DNA of 64,000 nucleotides from Chitinophaga sp. XS-30 (GCF_008086345.1 NZ_CP043006.1:2850032-2914031); one strand, 5' to 3'; shown: positions 53,395-61,605, counted from the first letter of the stretch. The notes: generated from the sequence alone by a model not told the origin. Translations and numbers: made by a program.

Positions 53395-54549
53395 ATGTAT
53401 AAAACAGTAAAGACCGTCATTACAGGAAGTTTGATGACCTTGGCGTCCCTTTCCCTTTCCGCGCAAACCGCGTTTCAGGTAAAAGGGATGCTGAAAGACA
53501 CCTCCCGGAACGGAGACAAGATTACGCTCGCTTATTTTAATGGCGTTAAAAAAGTGTACACCGGAGCTGTCATAAATGGAAACGCATTTACGATCGACGG
53601 GACCATAACAGACCCGGCCAGGGCAACGCTCTCCATCAGTACAACAAAAGAGATGCGGAAGATCAATCCCTGGGTAATGTCTGAAAAATGCGAGTTCTTT
53701 ATTGAAGGAGGAACAGTGACGGTAGAAGGGATGCCGCTTCCCCAGGCGGTGATCACGGCCCCGGGGCAGTCACAGAAGGACCTCCTGGCGTTGAAGGCGA
53801 AACTGAAACCGTTCCATGAAATGGAAACGGCGTCGAATGATGCCATGCTGCAGGCGATCATCGCCCGGGACACAGTAGCCCGGGATAAGCACCGTGCAAC
53901 CAATGACCGCAGCAAGCAACAGATCGATAGCGTTGAAGTGGCTTTCATGGTGGCGAATCCTTCCTCACATGTGTCGCTGGACCTGCTTCAGGAAAGGGTT
54001 AATGCAAAATCACTTGCAGAAGAAAAGGAAAAGCTGGCCGCATGGTACGGTAACCTCGCCGGCCCTTTGAAGAAAACAGTGGTGGGCAAACAATTGTCCG
54101 AACAGATTGAAACGGCTTTTAAATTAGGACCGGGCAAACCCGCTGAAGATTTTGCACTGAATGACACACTGGGCAAACCGGTTCATTTATCTTCTTTCCG
54201 GGGAAAATATGTACTGCTTGATTTCTGGGCATCCTGGTGCATACCCTGCCGCTATGAAAATAAGACGGTCGTAAAAGCGTACGAACGTTTTAAGGATAAG
54301 AATTTTACCGTCCTTAGCGTGTCCCTGGAAAAGCCGGGCGACCGTAAGGCCTGGGTGGAAGCTATTCAAAAAGATGGGCTTACCTGGACGCAGGTGGCGA
54401 CGCTGACCAGTGAAGAGAGCAGTGAAGTGAGAAAACGCTATGGCATTCGAAGCATCCCGATGAATTTCCTGATCGACCCGCAGGGAGAGATCGTGGCGGT
54501 TCATTTACGAGGAGAGGCCCTGGCGCAGAAATTGGAAGAGGTGCTGTAA
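53395..54549 (+). CDS. TlpA-like thioredoxin-fold protein with DUF4369-like domain
   Basis: A 384-residue exported protein, last gene of the second SusCD operon (30-base gap). Signal peptide (cleavage near LSAQ). The N-terminal DUF4369-like domain (about 25-125) contains KGMLKDTSRNGDKITLAYFN. A helical linker follows, then the thioredoxin/AhpC-TSA domain (about 245-384) with CXXC Cys282-Cys285 in DFWASWCIPCRYENK and the cis-Pro in GIRSIPMNFLIDP. It is a periplasmic thiol-disulfide oxidoreductase. Such proteins often follow peptide-targeting SusCD operons, which hints at a peptide or protein substrate; that is an inference. Confidence 0.92.
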   Translation: MYKTVKTVITGSLMTLASLSLSAQTAFQVKGMLKDTSRNGDKITLAYFNGVKKVYTGAVINGNAFTIDGTITDPARATLSISTTKEMRKINPWVMSEKCEFFIEGGTVTVEGMPLPQAVITAPGQSQKDLLALKAKLKPFHEMETASNDAMLQAIIARDTVARDKHRATNDRSKQQIDSVEVAFMVANPSSHVSLDLLQERVNAKSLAEEKEKLAAWYGNLAGPLKKTVVGKQLSEQIETAFKLGPGKPAEDFALNDTLGKPVHLSSFRGKYVLLDFWASWCIPCRYENKTVVKAYERFKDKNFTVLSVSLEKPGDRKAWVEAIQKDGLTWTQVATLTSEESSEVRKRYGIRSIPMNFLIDPQGEIVAVHLRGEALAQKLEEVL

Positions 54550-54588
54550 AAGCGCTGAAACATAATCCGCTTTGGCTGGAAGTATGTC

Positions 54589-54625
54589 ATCAAATCCCGG
54601 AAGTCTGCTGCTTCCGGGATTTGAT
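54589..54625. terminator. Perfect 15-bp hairpin between convergent operons
   Basis: Bases 54589-54603 pair perfectly with 54611-54625 around loop TCTGCTG, between the thioredoxin gene (+) and hicB (-). On the plus strand CGTTT follows; no long T-run. Confidence 0.6.
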
Positions 54626-54709
54626 CGTTTGGCCCTGATTGTTTTCTGTCAAAGAACCGGGGGGCTTTTACGGCTGTGTTTGAAAACAGGAACATGGCTC
54701 CGGACGGTT

Positions 54710-55096
54710 TCAGATCAGTTCCAGGTAGGTGAGTTCCTGCCCCAGTGCTTTAATTCCTGTAAGTATCCTGTTCACCTGTTTGTCAGAGGGATTTTTGATC
54801 CCGTTCGCATACTGGGATAAAAGCGACTGGCTGATCCCTATCCGTTCAGCCAATGCCGATGAGTTGATGACTTTGTAATATTCAAAGAACTGCGCGAGAT
54901 CCAGCCTTATGATCAGTTCTTTTTCCACTGCGGGCTTCATGTGTTTTATATCCAGCCAGGTGTTGAGCGCGTCCAGGATATTTTTTCGCAGTTGCGGCAT
55001 ATCGGCTCCGGTGGTAACTACAGGAACTTTGTCATCCGCGGCGAATGCGGAGTATCCTGTATCTGTTTTTTCGACGATGAAGGTGTACCTTTTCAT
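54710..55096 (-). CDS. hicB: HicB-family antitoxin with HTH domain
   Basis: A 128-residue antitoxin. The N-terminal HicB fold (residues 1-55) is YTFIVEKTDTGYSAFAADD followed by a helix (RKNILDALNTWLDI). The C-terminal XRE-type helix-turn-helix (about 80-125) contains SALAERIGISQSLLSQYANG. It neutralises HicA and should repress the operon. It lies 15 bases downstream of hicA on the same strand. Confidence 0.88.
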   Translation of the reverse strand: MKRYTFIVEKTDTGYSAFAADDKVPVVTTGADMPQLRKNILDALNTWLDIKHMKPAVEKELIIRLDLAQFFEYYKVINSSALAERIGISQSLLSQYANGIKNPSDKQVNRILTGIKALGQELTYLELI

Positions 55097-55111
55097 GACA
55101 TTTGTTTTAGG

Positions 55112-55321
55112 TCAGTCAAACGAATTGTTGCTCAAACCTGCCAGTTTCAATATTTTACATGCAAGGCCTTTTCCGATATCGTCACTTCCATGGTCCGGAA
55201 AAACGATCTCGATCCCAGGGCGGCCAGGATGAACCAGGATAATATGGCTTCCTTTTCCCTGCCGGAGCATAATCCATCCGGCTTTAAACAGCGTTCTCTT
55301 CAGTTCGGAACATTCAGCCAT
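55112..55321 (-). CDS. hicA: HicA-family toxin
   Basis: A 69-residue protein of the HicA mRNA interferase family (double-stranded RNA-binding-like fold). The core motif is visible: LKRTLFKAGWIMLRQGKGSH, with the catalytic His in KGSHIIL, then a hydrophobic strand, IVFPDHG, and a C-terminal helix GKGLACKILKLAGL. It cleaves mRNA when HicB is lost. First gene of the pair, as usual. The candidate -7 box TACCTTTG lies just upstream on the minus strand. Confidence 0.88.
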   Translation of the reverse strand: MAECSELKRTLFKAGWIMLRQGKGSHIILVHPGRPGIEIVFPDHGSDDIGKGLACKILKLAGLSNNSFD

Positions 55322-55335
55322 CCTTTCAGCTTTTA

Positions 55336-55394
55336 CAAAGGTAATTAATTTATTACTGTATCACCAAAAAAAAGTAACTATTTTATTACTTTTT
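55336..55394 (-). promoter_or_regulatory. Promoter and candidate operator of hicAB
   Basis: On the minus strand TACCTTTG (55343-55336) matches TAnnTTTG exactly. TTTG of a -33 box is 21 bases upstream, two more than usual. Just upstream lies a perfect 9-bp inverted repeat, AAAAAGTAA / TTACTTTTT (55369-55377 and 55386-55394), a good candidate for the HicB operator. Confidence 0.5.
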
Positions 55395-55494
55395 ATGATT
55401 TGCTTTCTCACACTGCCTCCGGCATAGCGCGCTGTCGTACAACATTTTCGCTATAACCGGAAAATCCTTTCGGATTTCCGGCCCGGAAGAAAAA

Positions 55495-56394
55495 GGACCT
55501 GCCAGGAATGGCAAGTCCGGAAGCACAACTAGAAAATGCTATTATTATAATTAAAACAATGGTTCGTTATCACGGCCCAGTGGTGGTATTTGAAGGAGTG
55601 CCGATCCCTGCCGCCAGGGATGACGATTTTCATCCGGACATTTCCTTTAATGTCATCGGCATTCCCGCCGATCCTTACCGCCAGGGATGACAGTTTTTCA
55701 TAAGTATAGGGATGAACAGGTTCGACTAAAGACCCGCCATGAATAGCAAGTCCGAATGTTCGTCAATCAAAATCTCGCATATGCTCCTGTATCTTATTGC
55801 TTGTTTCCAGACTTCACACATCATATTAGACAGGGACCTGCCATGAATAACAAGTCCGGGCGTTCGCTAGTCAAAGTTGCATATACGCTGCCTGTTTGTA
55901 TTCCAAAACCATACACTTTATATCTTGTAAGACCTGCCCATGAGTGGCAAGCCTGATGTTCGCCAGCCGGAATGTCTCGTGCGCTGCCTGTTTTTATTCA
56001 AGCCATCCACCCACATCAGATAAGACCCACCCATGATTGGCAAATCTGATGTTCGCCAGCCGGAATTTCTCGTGCGCTGCCTGTTTTTATTCAAGCCATC
56101 CACCCACATCAGACAAGACCCACCCATGAGTGGCAAGCCTGATGTTCGCCAGCCGGAATTTCCCTCACACTGCCTGTTTTTTTTCAAATCATCCACGCCA
56201 TATATAAGACCCGCCATGAATAGCAAGTCCGTGTTTTTCAAGGGTTCATTTACGTTATATACCCATTAATCTTTTCATTTTGGTTAACAGGAACCCGCCA
56301 TGAATGGCAAGTCCGTTAAAAAGTTGTAAACGTTTGCAACACCCAAAATCCGGAGTCGAAATCTTTAAATGGACCTGCCAGGAATGGCTGGTCC
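55495..56394 (-). repeat. Array of nine diverged hairpin repeats
   Basis: Elements start near 55495, 55731, 55834, 55931, 56024, 56117, 56208, 56291 and 56371, with spacing mostly 80-102 bases (93 for the three central units). The plus-strand consensus is GACCYGCCATGAATGGCAAGTC. As minus-strand RNA the arms pair over 9-10 bp with U-G pairs at the variable sites; on the plus strand the same sites would be C-A mismatches. Spacers of the central units are also alike (GATGTTCGCCAGCCGGAATT and CTGCCTGTTTTTATTC). The 55495 element is followed on the minus strand by TTTTTCTTCC, as in a terminator. Confidence 0.8.
55601..55701. repeat. Direct repeat inside the hairpin region
   Basis: CCGATCCCTGCCGCCAGGG and following bases to TTTTCAT (55601-55633) recur at 55668-55701 with few changes, period 67. 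The first copy holds a small perfect hairpin (ATCCCTG-CCGC-CAGGGAT). It is unrelated in sequence to the nine-hairpin consensus. Confidence 0.65.
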
Positions 56395-56784
56395 TTTCAG
56401 AAAAGCTATTACCTGTCCAACTGTATCAACCATCAGCTGATCCAGCCGAACGGGCTGCGGCAAAACCGGGTGGAAACTAATCCCATTCAGAACCAATCCG
56501 GACTAAACCGCGAACAACTTTCCTGTTTGCTATGAGTGACCTACGCTCATTTTGATTGGAACAAAATTATTCCACGCTTGCCGTAACTCCTGAGAATAAG
56601 GGTGATAGTATCTCGGCTTTTATGTATAATTTCTCCGTTTCCCGGATATTATATCGATATGGATAATAAATTGTGCTTTTATATTTCCAATCCCGCTGTG
56701 GACGGGCGCACCGTTTCCCCGAAATCCTGCCGATCCGCTAAAAGCTATACCAACAGAATGTTTCACCTACCCTGAAAAATCTCA

Positions 56785-56822
56785 TACCTTTACATTCACC
56801 AGCGTACATACATTGCGCAATG
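56785..56822 (+). promoter_or_regulatory. Candidate control region of the DUF2130 gene
   Basis: TACCTTTA (56785-56792) is one base off the -7 consensus. A perfect 12-base palindrome CATTGCGCAATG (56811-56822) lies 33 bases before the start codon, where a repressor could bind. Confidence 0.35.
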
Positions 56823-56854
56823 CAGGTAGAAATTAGCTGGCTAAATCATTCATT

Positions 56855-58186
56855 ATGGCAACTTCGATCACTTGTCCAAATTGTAAACACCCGTTCGTAA
56901 TGGAAGAAGCTTTTGCTGCAGACATTGAAAAGGAAATGCGCGGCAAAATGGAAACGGAATGGCGGAAAAGAATGGAATCCCTCCAGGCGGAAAAGCACGA
57001 AATGGCACAGCTCCGGCAGCAAGTGGCCGCAGAACGGCAGCAGGTACTGCAGGACCGGCAGCGCCAGGAAGAGGAGCTTAACATCCGCCTCCAGGCGGAA
57101 AAGATAAAACTGCAGGAAAGCCTCATGGAGAACATCCGGAAAGACGTTTCGGCAGACTTTGAGAATAAACTGCGCATGCTGCAGGAAGCGCAGCAGGAAA
57201 GCGAAGAAAAGCTCCGCACCGCCCGCCAGAAAGAGCTGGATTTTCTCCGGAAAGCCCAGGAACTGGCCAACCGGGAGCAGGAACTGGAAATAGACCTGCA
57301 AAAACGGATGCTGGAGGAGCGCTCCCGCCTGATGGAACAGATCCGCAAGGAAGAACTGGAACGCACCAACGTAAAGGAAACCGAATACCAGCTGCGCCAG
57401 AAAGAACTGGAAAAACAACTGGAAGACCAGCGTAGGCTGGTGGAGGAAATGCGCCGCAAAGCGGAACAGGGCTCCATGCAGCTGCAGGGTGAAGTGCAGG
57501 AACTGGCGCTCGAAGAAATGCTGCGCAGCACTTTCCCCTTCGATGCCGTGTCCGAAGTCGGCAAAGGGGTCAGGGGAGCGGATTGCATTCAGACCGTACG
57601 CAACCAGTTCGGGCAGGAATGCGGCAAGATCATTTATGAAAGCAAGCGCACGAAAGACTTTTCGCGCGAATGGATAGAAAAACTGAAAGCCGATATGCGC
57701 GGCCAGGGCGCTGATGTAGCCATCCTTGTTACCCAGGCCATGCCCCGCGATATGGAGCGCTTTGGCGAACGGGACGGTGTTTGGGTGTGTACCTTCTCGG
57801 ACGTAAAAAGCCTCGCCTACGTTTTACGGGATGCCATCATGAAAGTGTACCACTCCGCCAGAAGCCAGGAAAACAAAGGCGACAAAATGCACCTGCTGTA
57901 TCATTACCTGACCAGCGGCGAATTCGCTGAGCAATGGAGCGCCATCCGCGAAGGCTTCCGTTCCATGAAAACCTCCATACAACGCGAACGCGAAGCCATG
58001 GAAAAACTCTGGAAAGCCCGGGAAAAACAACTGGAGAAAGTCCTGCTCAACGCAGCGCACATCAAAGGCTCCATCGAAGGCATCGCCGGAAGCGACTCTG
58101 TGGACCTCCAACTGCTCGATGATGCGGCGGAAGCATTGCTGGCGCCGCCCAATGGCACCCGTAAACCCGAACAGGACAACATTTAA
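56855..58186 (+). CDS. DUF2130-domain protein
   Basis: A 443-residue protein with an N-terminal zinc-finger-like start (ITCPNCKHPF), a long charged coiled coil (about residues 25-210, rich in Glu/Gln/Arg) and the C-terminal DUF2130 domain (about 215-400). That domain is marked by EEMLRSTFPFDAVSEVGKGV, GADCIQTVRNQFGQECGKII, YESKRTKDFSREWIEKLKAD and DVAILVTQAMPRDM. The DUF2130 core resembles restriction-endonuclease-like nucleases, so a nucleic-acid role is plausible but unproven. It stands alone, about 57 bases before the HAD gene, with which it may be co-transcribed. Confidence 0.92.
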   Translation: MATSITCPNCKHPFVMEEAFAADIEKEMRGKMETEWRKRMESLQAEKHEMAQLRQQVAAERQQVLQDRQRQEEELNIRLQAEKIKLQESLMENIRKDVSADFENKLRMLQEAQQESEEKLRTARQKELDFLRKAQELANREQELEIDLQKRMLEERSRLMEQIRKEELERTNVKETEYQLRQKELEKQLEDQRRLVEEMRRKAEQGSMQLQGEVQELALEEMLRSTFPFDAVSEVGKGVRGADCIQTVRNQFGQECGKIIYESKRTKDFSREWIEKLKADMRGQGADVAILVTQAMPRDMERFGERDGVWVCTFSDVKSLAYVLRDAIMKVYHSARSQENKGDKMHLLYHYLTSGEFAEQWSAIREGFRSMKTSIQREREAMEKLWKAREKQLEKVLLNAAHIKGSIEGIAGSDSVDLQLLDDAAEALLAPPNGTRKPEQDNI

Positions 58187-58242
58187 AAAAATATTCATAT
58201 AAATCCTTGTTTGGTTTAATAAGCCGATATACTTTTATGCAT

Positions 58243-58863
58243 ATGAAAGACCGCACCTATCAATCCATTATTTTCGATCTGGGAGCTGTATTGGTCGACT
58301 GGAATCCGCGTTATCTCTATAGTAAAGTATTCGCCACGCCGGAAGAAACCGATCATTTCCTGGAAAATATCTGTACATCGGACTGGAATGAAGAGCAGGA
58401 CGCCGGCCGGAGCCTTGCCGAAGGAACGGAACTGCTCGTGGAAAAATATCCCGATTTTGAAGCCCAGATAAGGGCATTCTACGGCCGTTGGAGAGAAATG
58501 CTCGGAGGCCCCATCCAGGAAACCGTGGAACTCCTGCAACAATTGAAAGCATCAGGGAAATATAAACTCTACGCACTCACCAACTGGTCCAACGAAACTT
58601 TTCCCATCGCCCTCATGGAATATGAATGGCTGCAATGGTTCGATGGCATTGTTGTATCCGGCAAGGAAAAACTCCGCAAACCATTCCCGGATTTTTATCA
58701 GCTGCTGCTGGATCGTTATATGATCGATAAAACCAATGCTATATTTATTGATGATAATATCAGGAACGTTAAAGCTGCCGAAGAAATGGGCATCGAAACC
58801 ATTCATTTTCAGACTTCCGCACAATTGGGAGAAGAACTGCAGCAACGCGGAATATTGAACTGA
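58243..58863 (+). CDS. HAD-family hydrolase
   Basis: A 206-residue haloacid dehalogenase-like phosphatase. The ATG at 58243 (MKDRTYQSIIFDLGAVLVDW) is chosen; 58237 is two codons longer. HAD motifs: I FDLGAVLVDW (the second Asp is replaced by Ala, typical of the YihX-like subgroup), II YALTNWS, III Lys in GKEKLRKPFPDFY, IV FIDDNIRNVKAAEEMG. Likely a small-molecule phosphatase. A terminator follows. Confidence 0.9.
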   Translation: MKDRTYQSIIFDLGAVLVDWNPRYLYSKVFATPEETDHFLENICTSDWNEEQDAGRSLAEGTELLVEKYPDFEAQIRAFYGRWREMLGGPIQETVELLQQLKASGKYKLYALTNWSNETFPIALMEYEWLQWFDGIVVSGKEKLRKPFPDFYQLLLDRYMIDKTNAIFIDDNIRNVKAAEEMGIETIHFQTSAQLGEELQQRGILN

Positions 58864-58917
58864 GACCGCACTAGCAATCATATTCAGATTCGAGAATATA
58901 TACTTAAAAATCCCCAT

Positions 58918-58949
58918 GCAAACCGCCGCTACGGGCGGTTTTGCTTTTA
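58918..58949 (+). terminator. Intrinsic terminator of the HAD gene
   Basis: AACCGCC / GGCGGTT with a short loop is followed by TTGCTTTT, 57 bases past the stop codon. Confidence 0.75.
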
Positions 58950-59163
58950 ACATTTCTTTAGGTTGATTTTAACTTTTCTGCTGTAAACCGGCAGTAACAT
59001 TCCTGTGTCTATAGCGTTGAATATTAGAAGGGTCGGATGTGATGAAAGATGGTGTGAAAATTGAGAGAGATAGAGAAAGAAATGGTCCGGTGCAGTGGAA
59101 ATGTGAAAAAGCGGACCCGTGGATGTGAACGAGATGGCGGATGTGAAGTTGAGATCAATCGAT

Positions 59164-59192
59164 GATGCTGGTCCGTGCGAACGGACCGCATC
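59164..59192 (+). promoter_or_regulatory. Leader hairpin with GCGA tetraloop before the DUF4136 gene
   Basis: TGGTCCGT-GCGA-ACGGACCG, extended through one bulge by GATG/CATC, gives a 12-bp stem capped by a GNRA-type loop, 42 bases before the start codon. GGTCCG and CGGACC also occur 60-90 bases further upstream, allowing an alternative pairing. Confidence 0.45.
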
Positions 59193-59233
59193 GCCGGCCA
59201 CGTTATTGCCCCGTATATAAAAATCAAATGCAT

Positions 59234-59872
59234 ATGAAAAGGACAGGATTGTTGTTAAGTACCATCGCCATTGGCGCACTGCTTTTCTCCGCTTGCAGAA
59301 AAGAGCCGCTCAATGACATGACAGAGGAGGAATCCCGCATCTATGTAACGAATTATGATGAAGAAGCGGATTTTACCGCCTACGGCACCTTCAGTATTGT
59401 GGATTCCGTTGCAGTGATCAGTAATAATGACGCCACCAGGGAATTGACAGATTATGATGTTAAACTGCTGGCTGCCATCAGATCGAACCTTACCGCCAGG
59501 GGATACGCAGAAGTGGATAAGGATGCGGACCCTGACCTGGCAGTGAACGTTGCACGTATCAATACTTCCAGCACTTCGGTATATTATCCCGGTTACTGGG
59601 CAGGATGGCCCGGCTATTGGGACCCCGGATACTGGGGCTTTCCCGGATGGGGGTATTACTTCCCGCCGTATTATTCCGTTTTCCGGTATAACGAGCGTTC
59701 GGTAGCGATTGATATGGTGGACCTGAAATCACCGCCAAAGGAAGAGGACAAGCTGACCGCGGTATGGAATGCCATGCTGCGCGGCACCGGCGTCTGGAAC
59801 AGCGCAAATATCGATACGATGATACAGGCCGTATTCGATCAGAGCGCTTACCTGACAACTTCAGCAAACTGA
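59234..59872 (+). CDS. DUF4136-domain lipoprotein
   Basis: A 212-residue lipoprotein. The ATG at 59234 (or 59228) gives a signal ending GALLFSAC (Cys21). The DUF4136 domain (about 40-205) has DEEADFTAYGTFSIVDSV, LLAAIRSNLTARGYAEVDKD, DPDLAVNVARI and a C-terminal KEEDKLTAVWNAMLRGTGVW. In the middle is a Tyr/Trp/Gly/Pro-rich insert (YPGYWAGWPGYWDPGYWGFP), common in the family and probably a surface loop. It lies 26 bases before an outer membrane barrel gene, so an operon is likely. Function unknown. Confidence 0.9.
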   Translation: MKRTGLLLSTIAIGALLFSACRKEPLNDMTEEESRIYVTNYDEEADFTAYGTFSIVDSVAVISNNDATRELTDYDVKLLAAIRSNLTARGYAEVDKDADPDLAVNVARINTSSTSVYYPGYWAGWPGYWDPGYWGFPGWGYYFPPYYSVFRYNERSVAIDMVDLKSPPKEEDKLTAVWNAMLRGTGVWNSANIDTMIQAVFDQSAYLTTSAN

Positions 59873-59898
59873 TTGGTCAAAGCTAAAAACACAAGAAG

Positions 59899-60522
59899 AT
59901 GAAAAGCATTAAATTGATAATATTGATAATGGCCGGCACATTGGCGATGCATACCGCTTTCGCGCAAAGCCGCCCGCCTTTGTCTTTCCAGTTGAATTAT
60001 TCCATCACACAACCCTTTGGCTCGCTGAGCGATGACTATGCGGATAATACCAGTTTCCGGGGATGGAATTTCGGTTTCCAGTATGCGTTGAACGACCGTT
60101 TGAGTCTTGGCGCGAGGGTAGGGTTTGCCGATTTTTATGAGCGTTTGCCCCGGGCAGTGTACCCTGGTAAAGGAGAAGATATCTCCGCCGTGCAAACCCG
60201 CACGTTGCAAACCATCCCCATCATGGCCGCCGCGCAATACACCTTCGCAGGCCCGGACGCTAAAGTGATGCCTTATGCCGGCCTTGCAGTAGGTATGGCG
60301 AATATGAACTATGAGAAGTTCTGGGGTGAATTTGTGGAGAAACATAACAAATGGGCATTCCAGGTAAGCCCGGAACTGGGGTTGAATGTACCGTTCGGAA
60401 AATATTCCCCGGTGATGTTCAATGCCAATGTGCAATATAATTATGCCGCGTACAAGTACGCCGAGATCAGCAACTTTAACACATTACAGGCGAATATTGG
60501 ATTGAGGTTCCATATCCGGTAA
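59899..60522 (+). CDS. Outer membrane beta-barrel protein
   Basis: A 207-residue exported protein: signal peptide (cleavage near TAFAQ), then alternating-residue beta strands (PPLSFQLNYSITQPFGSLSD, GWNFGFQYALNDRLSLGARV, PYAGLAVGMANMNYEKFWGE) ending in NIGLRFHIR, the typical C-terminal strand. It is an OmpW/OmpX-like eight-stranded small barrel. Probably in an operon with the DUF4136 lipoprotein. Confidence 0.85.
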   Translation: MKSIKLIILIMAGTLAMHTAFAQSRPPLSFQLNYSITQPFGSLSDDYADNTSFRGWNFGFQYALNDRLSLGARVGFADFYERLPRAVYPGKGEDISAVQTRTLQTIPIMAAAQYTFAGPDAKVMPYAGLAVGMANMNYEKFWGEFVEKHNKWAFQVSPELGLNVPFGKYSPVMFNANVQYNYAAYKYAEISNFNTLQANIGLRFHIR

Positions 60523-60552
60523 ACCATTAAAAACGGAACATGTGAGTATGGC

Positions 60553-60581
60553 AGGGCCGGCGTAAAGCCGGCCCTTTGTTG
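60553..60581. terminator. Hairpin between convergent barrel and apbE genes
   Basis: AGGGCCGGC (60553-60561) pairs perfectly with GCCGGCCCT (60567-60575) around GTAAA, followed by TTGTTG. It probably ends transcription of both genes. Confidence 0.6.
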
Positions 60582-60585
60582 TGGC

Positions 60586-61584
60586 TTATGGCGCCGCAAA
60601 GAAATTCGGAGAATGCCGTTCCGTGATCCTGCCTTCCGCATCCTTGAAAATATAATAAGCTTCCAGTTTGAGCTTGGGATGCTGCTGCACGAATTGTAAA
60701 CCCTTTTCCACACCCAGGAGGATCAGCGCATTATCATATGCATCAGCCGTAATGGCATCCGGTGCGGTGACCGTAACGGTGATGATGTTGTTATGCAGCG
60801 CTTCACCTGTTTTCGGATCGATGGTATGCGCGAAGCGGGTGCCGCCGTCGTCAAAGAACCGGCGGTAGTTTCCGCTGGTGGCCACAGCACGGTCCCGCAG
60901 CTGAAGGATAGCCTGTACCGGCTCTTCCACGTTCCCTGCAGCAGGTGGGCGTTCTATGCCCACGCTCCACGGCAGCCCCCGGGCATTCACGCCCGAAGCC
61001 ACCAGTTCTCCCCCCACATCTACCAGAAAATCCCTGATGCCGCGCGACTGCAGAAAGCGGCCGAGCACATCGGAAGTGAAGCCCTGTGCGATCCCGTTGC
61101 AATCAATTTCAACACCATCCTTCTTTTTGATGAGATACTTTGCGCGAATGATCAGGTTTTGATATCCCACTACCCGCAAAGTGCGCCGGATAGCTTCAGC
61201 CGAAGGACGCCCGTTCTTATGGGGCGTCACCCCGAATCCCCACAGGTCCACCAGCGGCTTTACCGTGATATCGAACGATCCGTCCGTAAGTTTACTGACT
61301 TCCTGCGCTTTTTTTACAACAGCGCGCATATGATCGTCCATCACCACTTTTGGACCTTTATTGAACCGGTTGATCAGGGAACCGGAATGGTATAGCGACA
61401 AAGAGCGGTCGATATCCTGGAAGATGTCCCGTATATCTTCATGCAGCATTGCTGTATCATGACCGGTTGCGATGAATTTGATGATATAATAAGTGCCCTG
61501 GGCCTGCCCCTGCAAAGTAACAGGTTCCTGTGCAGCGGCGCCGGTGGCAATGCATATCATCAAACATAATAAAAGGCCTTTCAT
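60586..61584 (-). CDS. apbE: FAD:protein FMN transferase (ApbE)
   Basis: A 332-residue exported ApbE-family enzyme, which attaches FMN to Thr residues of redox membrane proteins such as Nqr/Rnf subunits. The ATG at 61584 starts a signal peptide (MKGLLLCLMICIATGAAAQ). Motifs: GQAQGTYYIIKF, IDRSLSLYHSGSLINRFN, GSFDITVKPLVDLWGF, EIDCNGIAQGFTSD, VDVGGELVASG and the metal-binding DAITADAYDNALILLG. No flavoprotein target is adjacent. Confidence 0.93.
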   Translation of the reverse strand: MKGLLLCLMICIATGAAAQEPVTLQGQAQGTYYIIKFIATGHDTAMLHEDIRDIFQDIDRSLSLYHSGSLINRFNKGPKVVMDDHMRAVVKKAQEVSKLTDGSFDITVKPLVDLWGFGVTPHKNGRPSAEAIRRTLRVVGYQNLIIRAKYLIKKKDGVEIDCNGIAQGFTSDVLGRFLQSRGIRDFLVDVGGELVASGVNARGLPWSVGIERPPAAGNVEEPVQAILQLRDRAVATSGNYRRFFDDGGTRFAHTIDPKTGEALHNNIITVTVTAPDAITADAYDNALILLGVEKGLQFVQQHPKLKLEAYYIFKDAEGRITERHSPNFFAAP

Positions 61585-61605
61585 GCGCACAAAATAACAA
61601 ATCCA

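Larger units (their letters stand above)
55322..56854. other. Long intergenic region with hairpin repeats
   Basis: About 1.5 kb without a credible gene. From hicA outward it holds the hicAB control region, a bulged hairpin (55457-55481), nine diverged hairpin repeats (55495-56394), a separate 34-base direct repeat (55601-55634 and 55668-55701), then about 450 unremarkable A/T-rich bases that end in the control region of the DUF2130 gene. Short open frames across the array come from the repeat period (93 bases, a multiple of three) and differ from unit to unit. Confidence 0.7.
58864..59227. other. Intergenic region upstream of the DUF4136 gene
   Basis: These 364 bases have no supported gene. 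They hold the HAD-gene terminator (58918-58949), a purine-rich stretch (59029-59083), and two sets of complementary GGTCCG/CGGACC blocks (59084-59089 with 59112-59117; 59170-59176 with 59181-59187) in what is probably the 5' leader of the DUF4136 gene. Confidence 0.5.

Noticed and set aside
55508-55690. 60-codon open frame inside the hairpin region
   Set aside because: It begins within a hairpin repeat and runs through the 34-base direct repeat; no family resemblance or promoter.
55918-56241. Minus-strand 107-codon open frame with three 31-residue repeats
   Set aside because: The frame exists because the central repeat period is 93 bases. It does not extend over the other units, and the conservation pattern fits RNA pairing better than protein.
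55495-56394. CRISPR array
   Set aside because: Repeats are diverged and palindromic, spacers are similar to each other and 55-80 bases long, and no cas genes are near.
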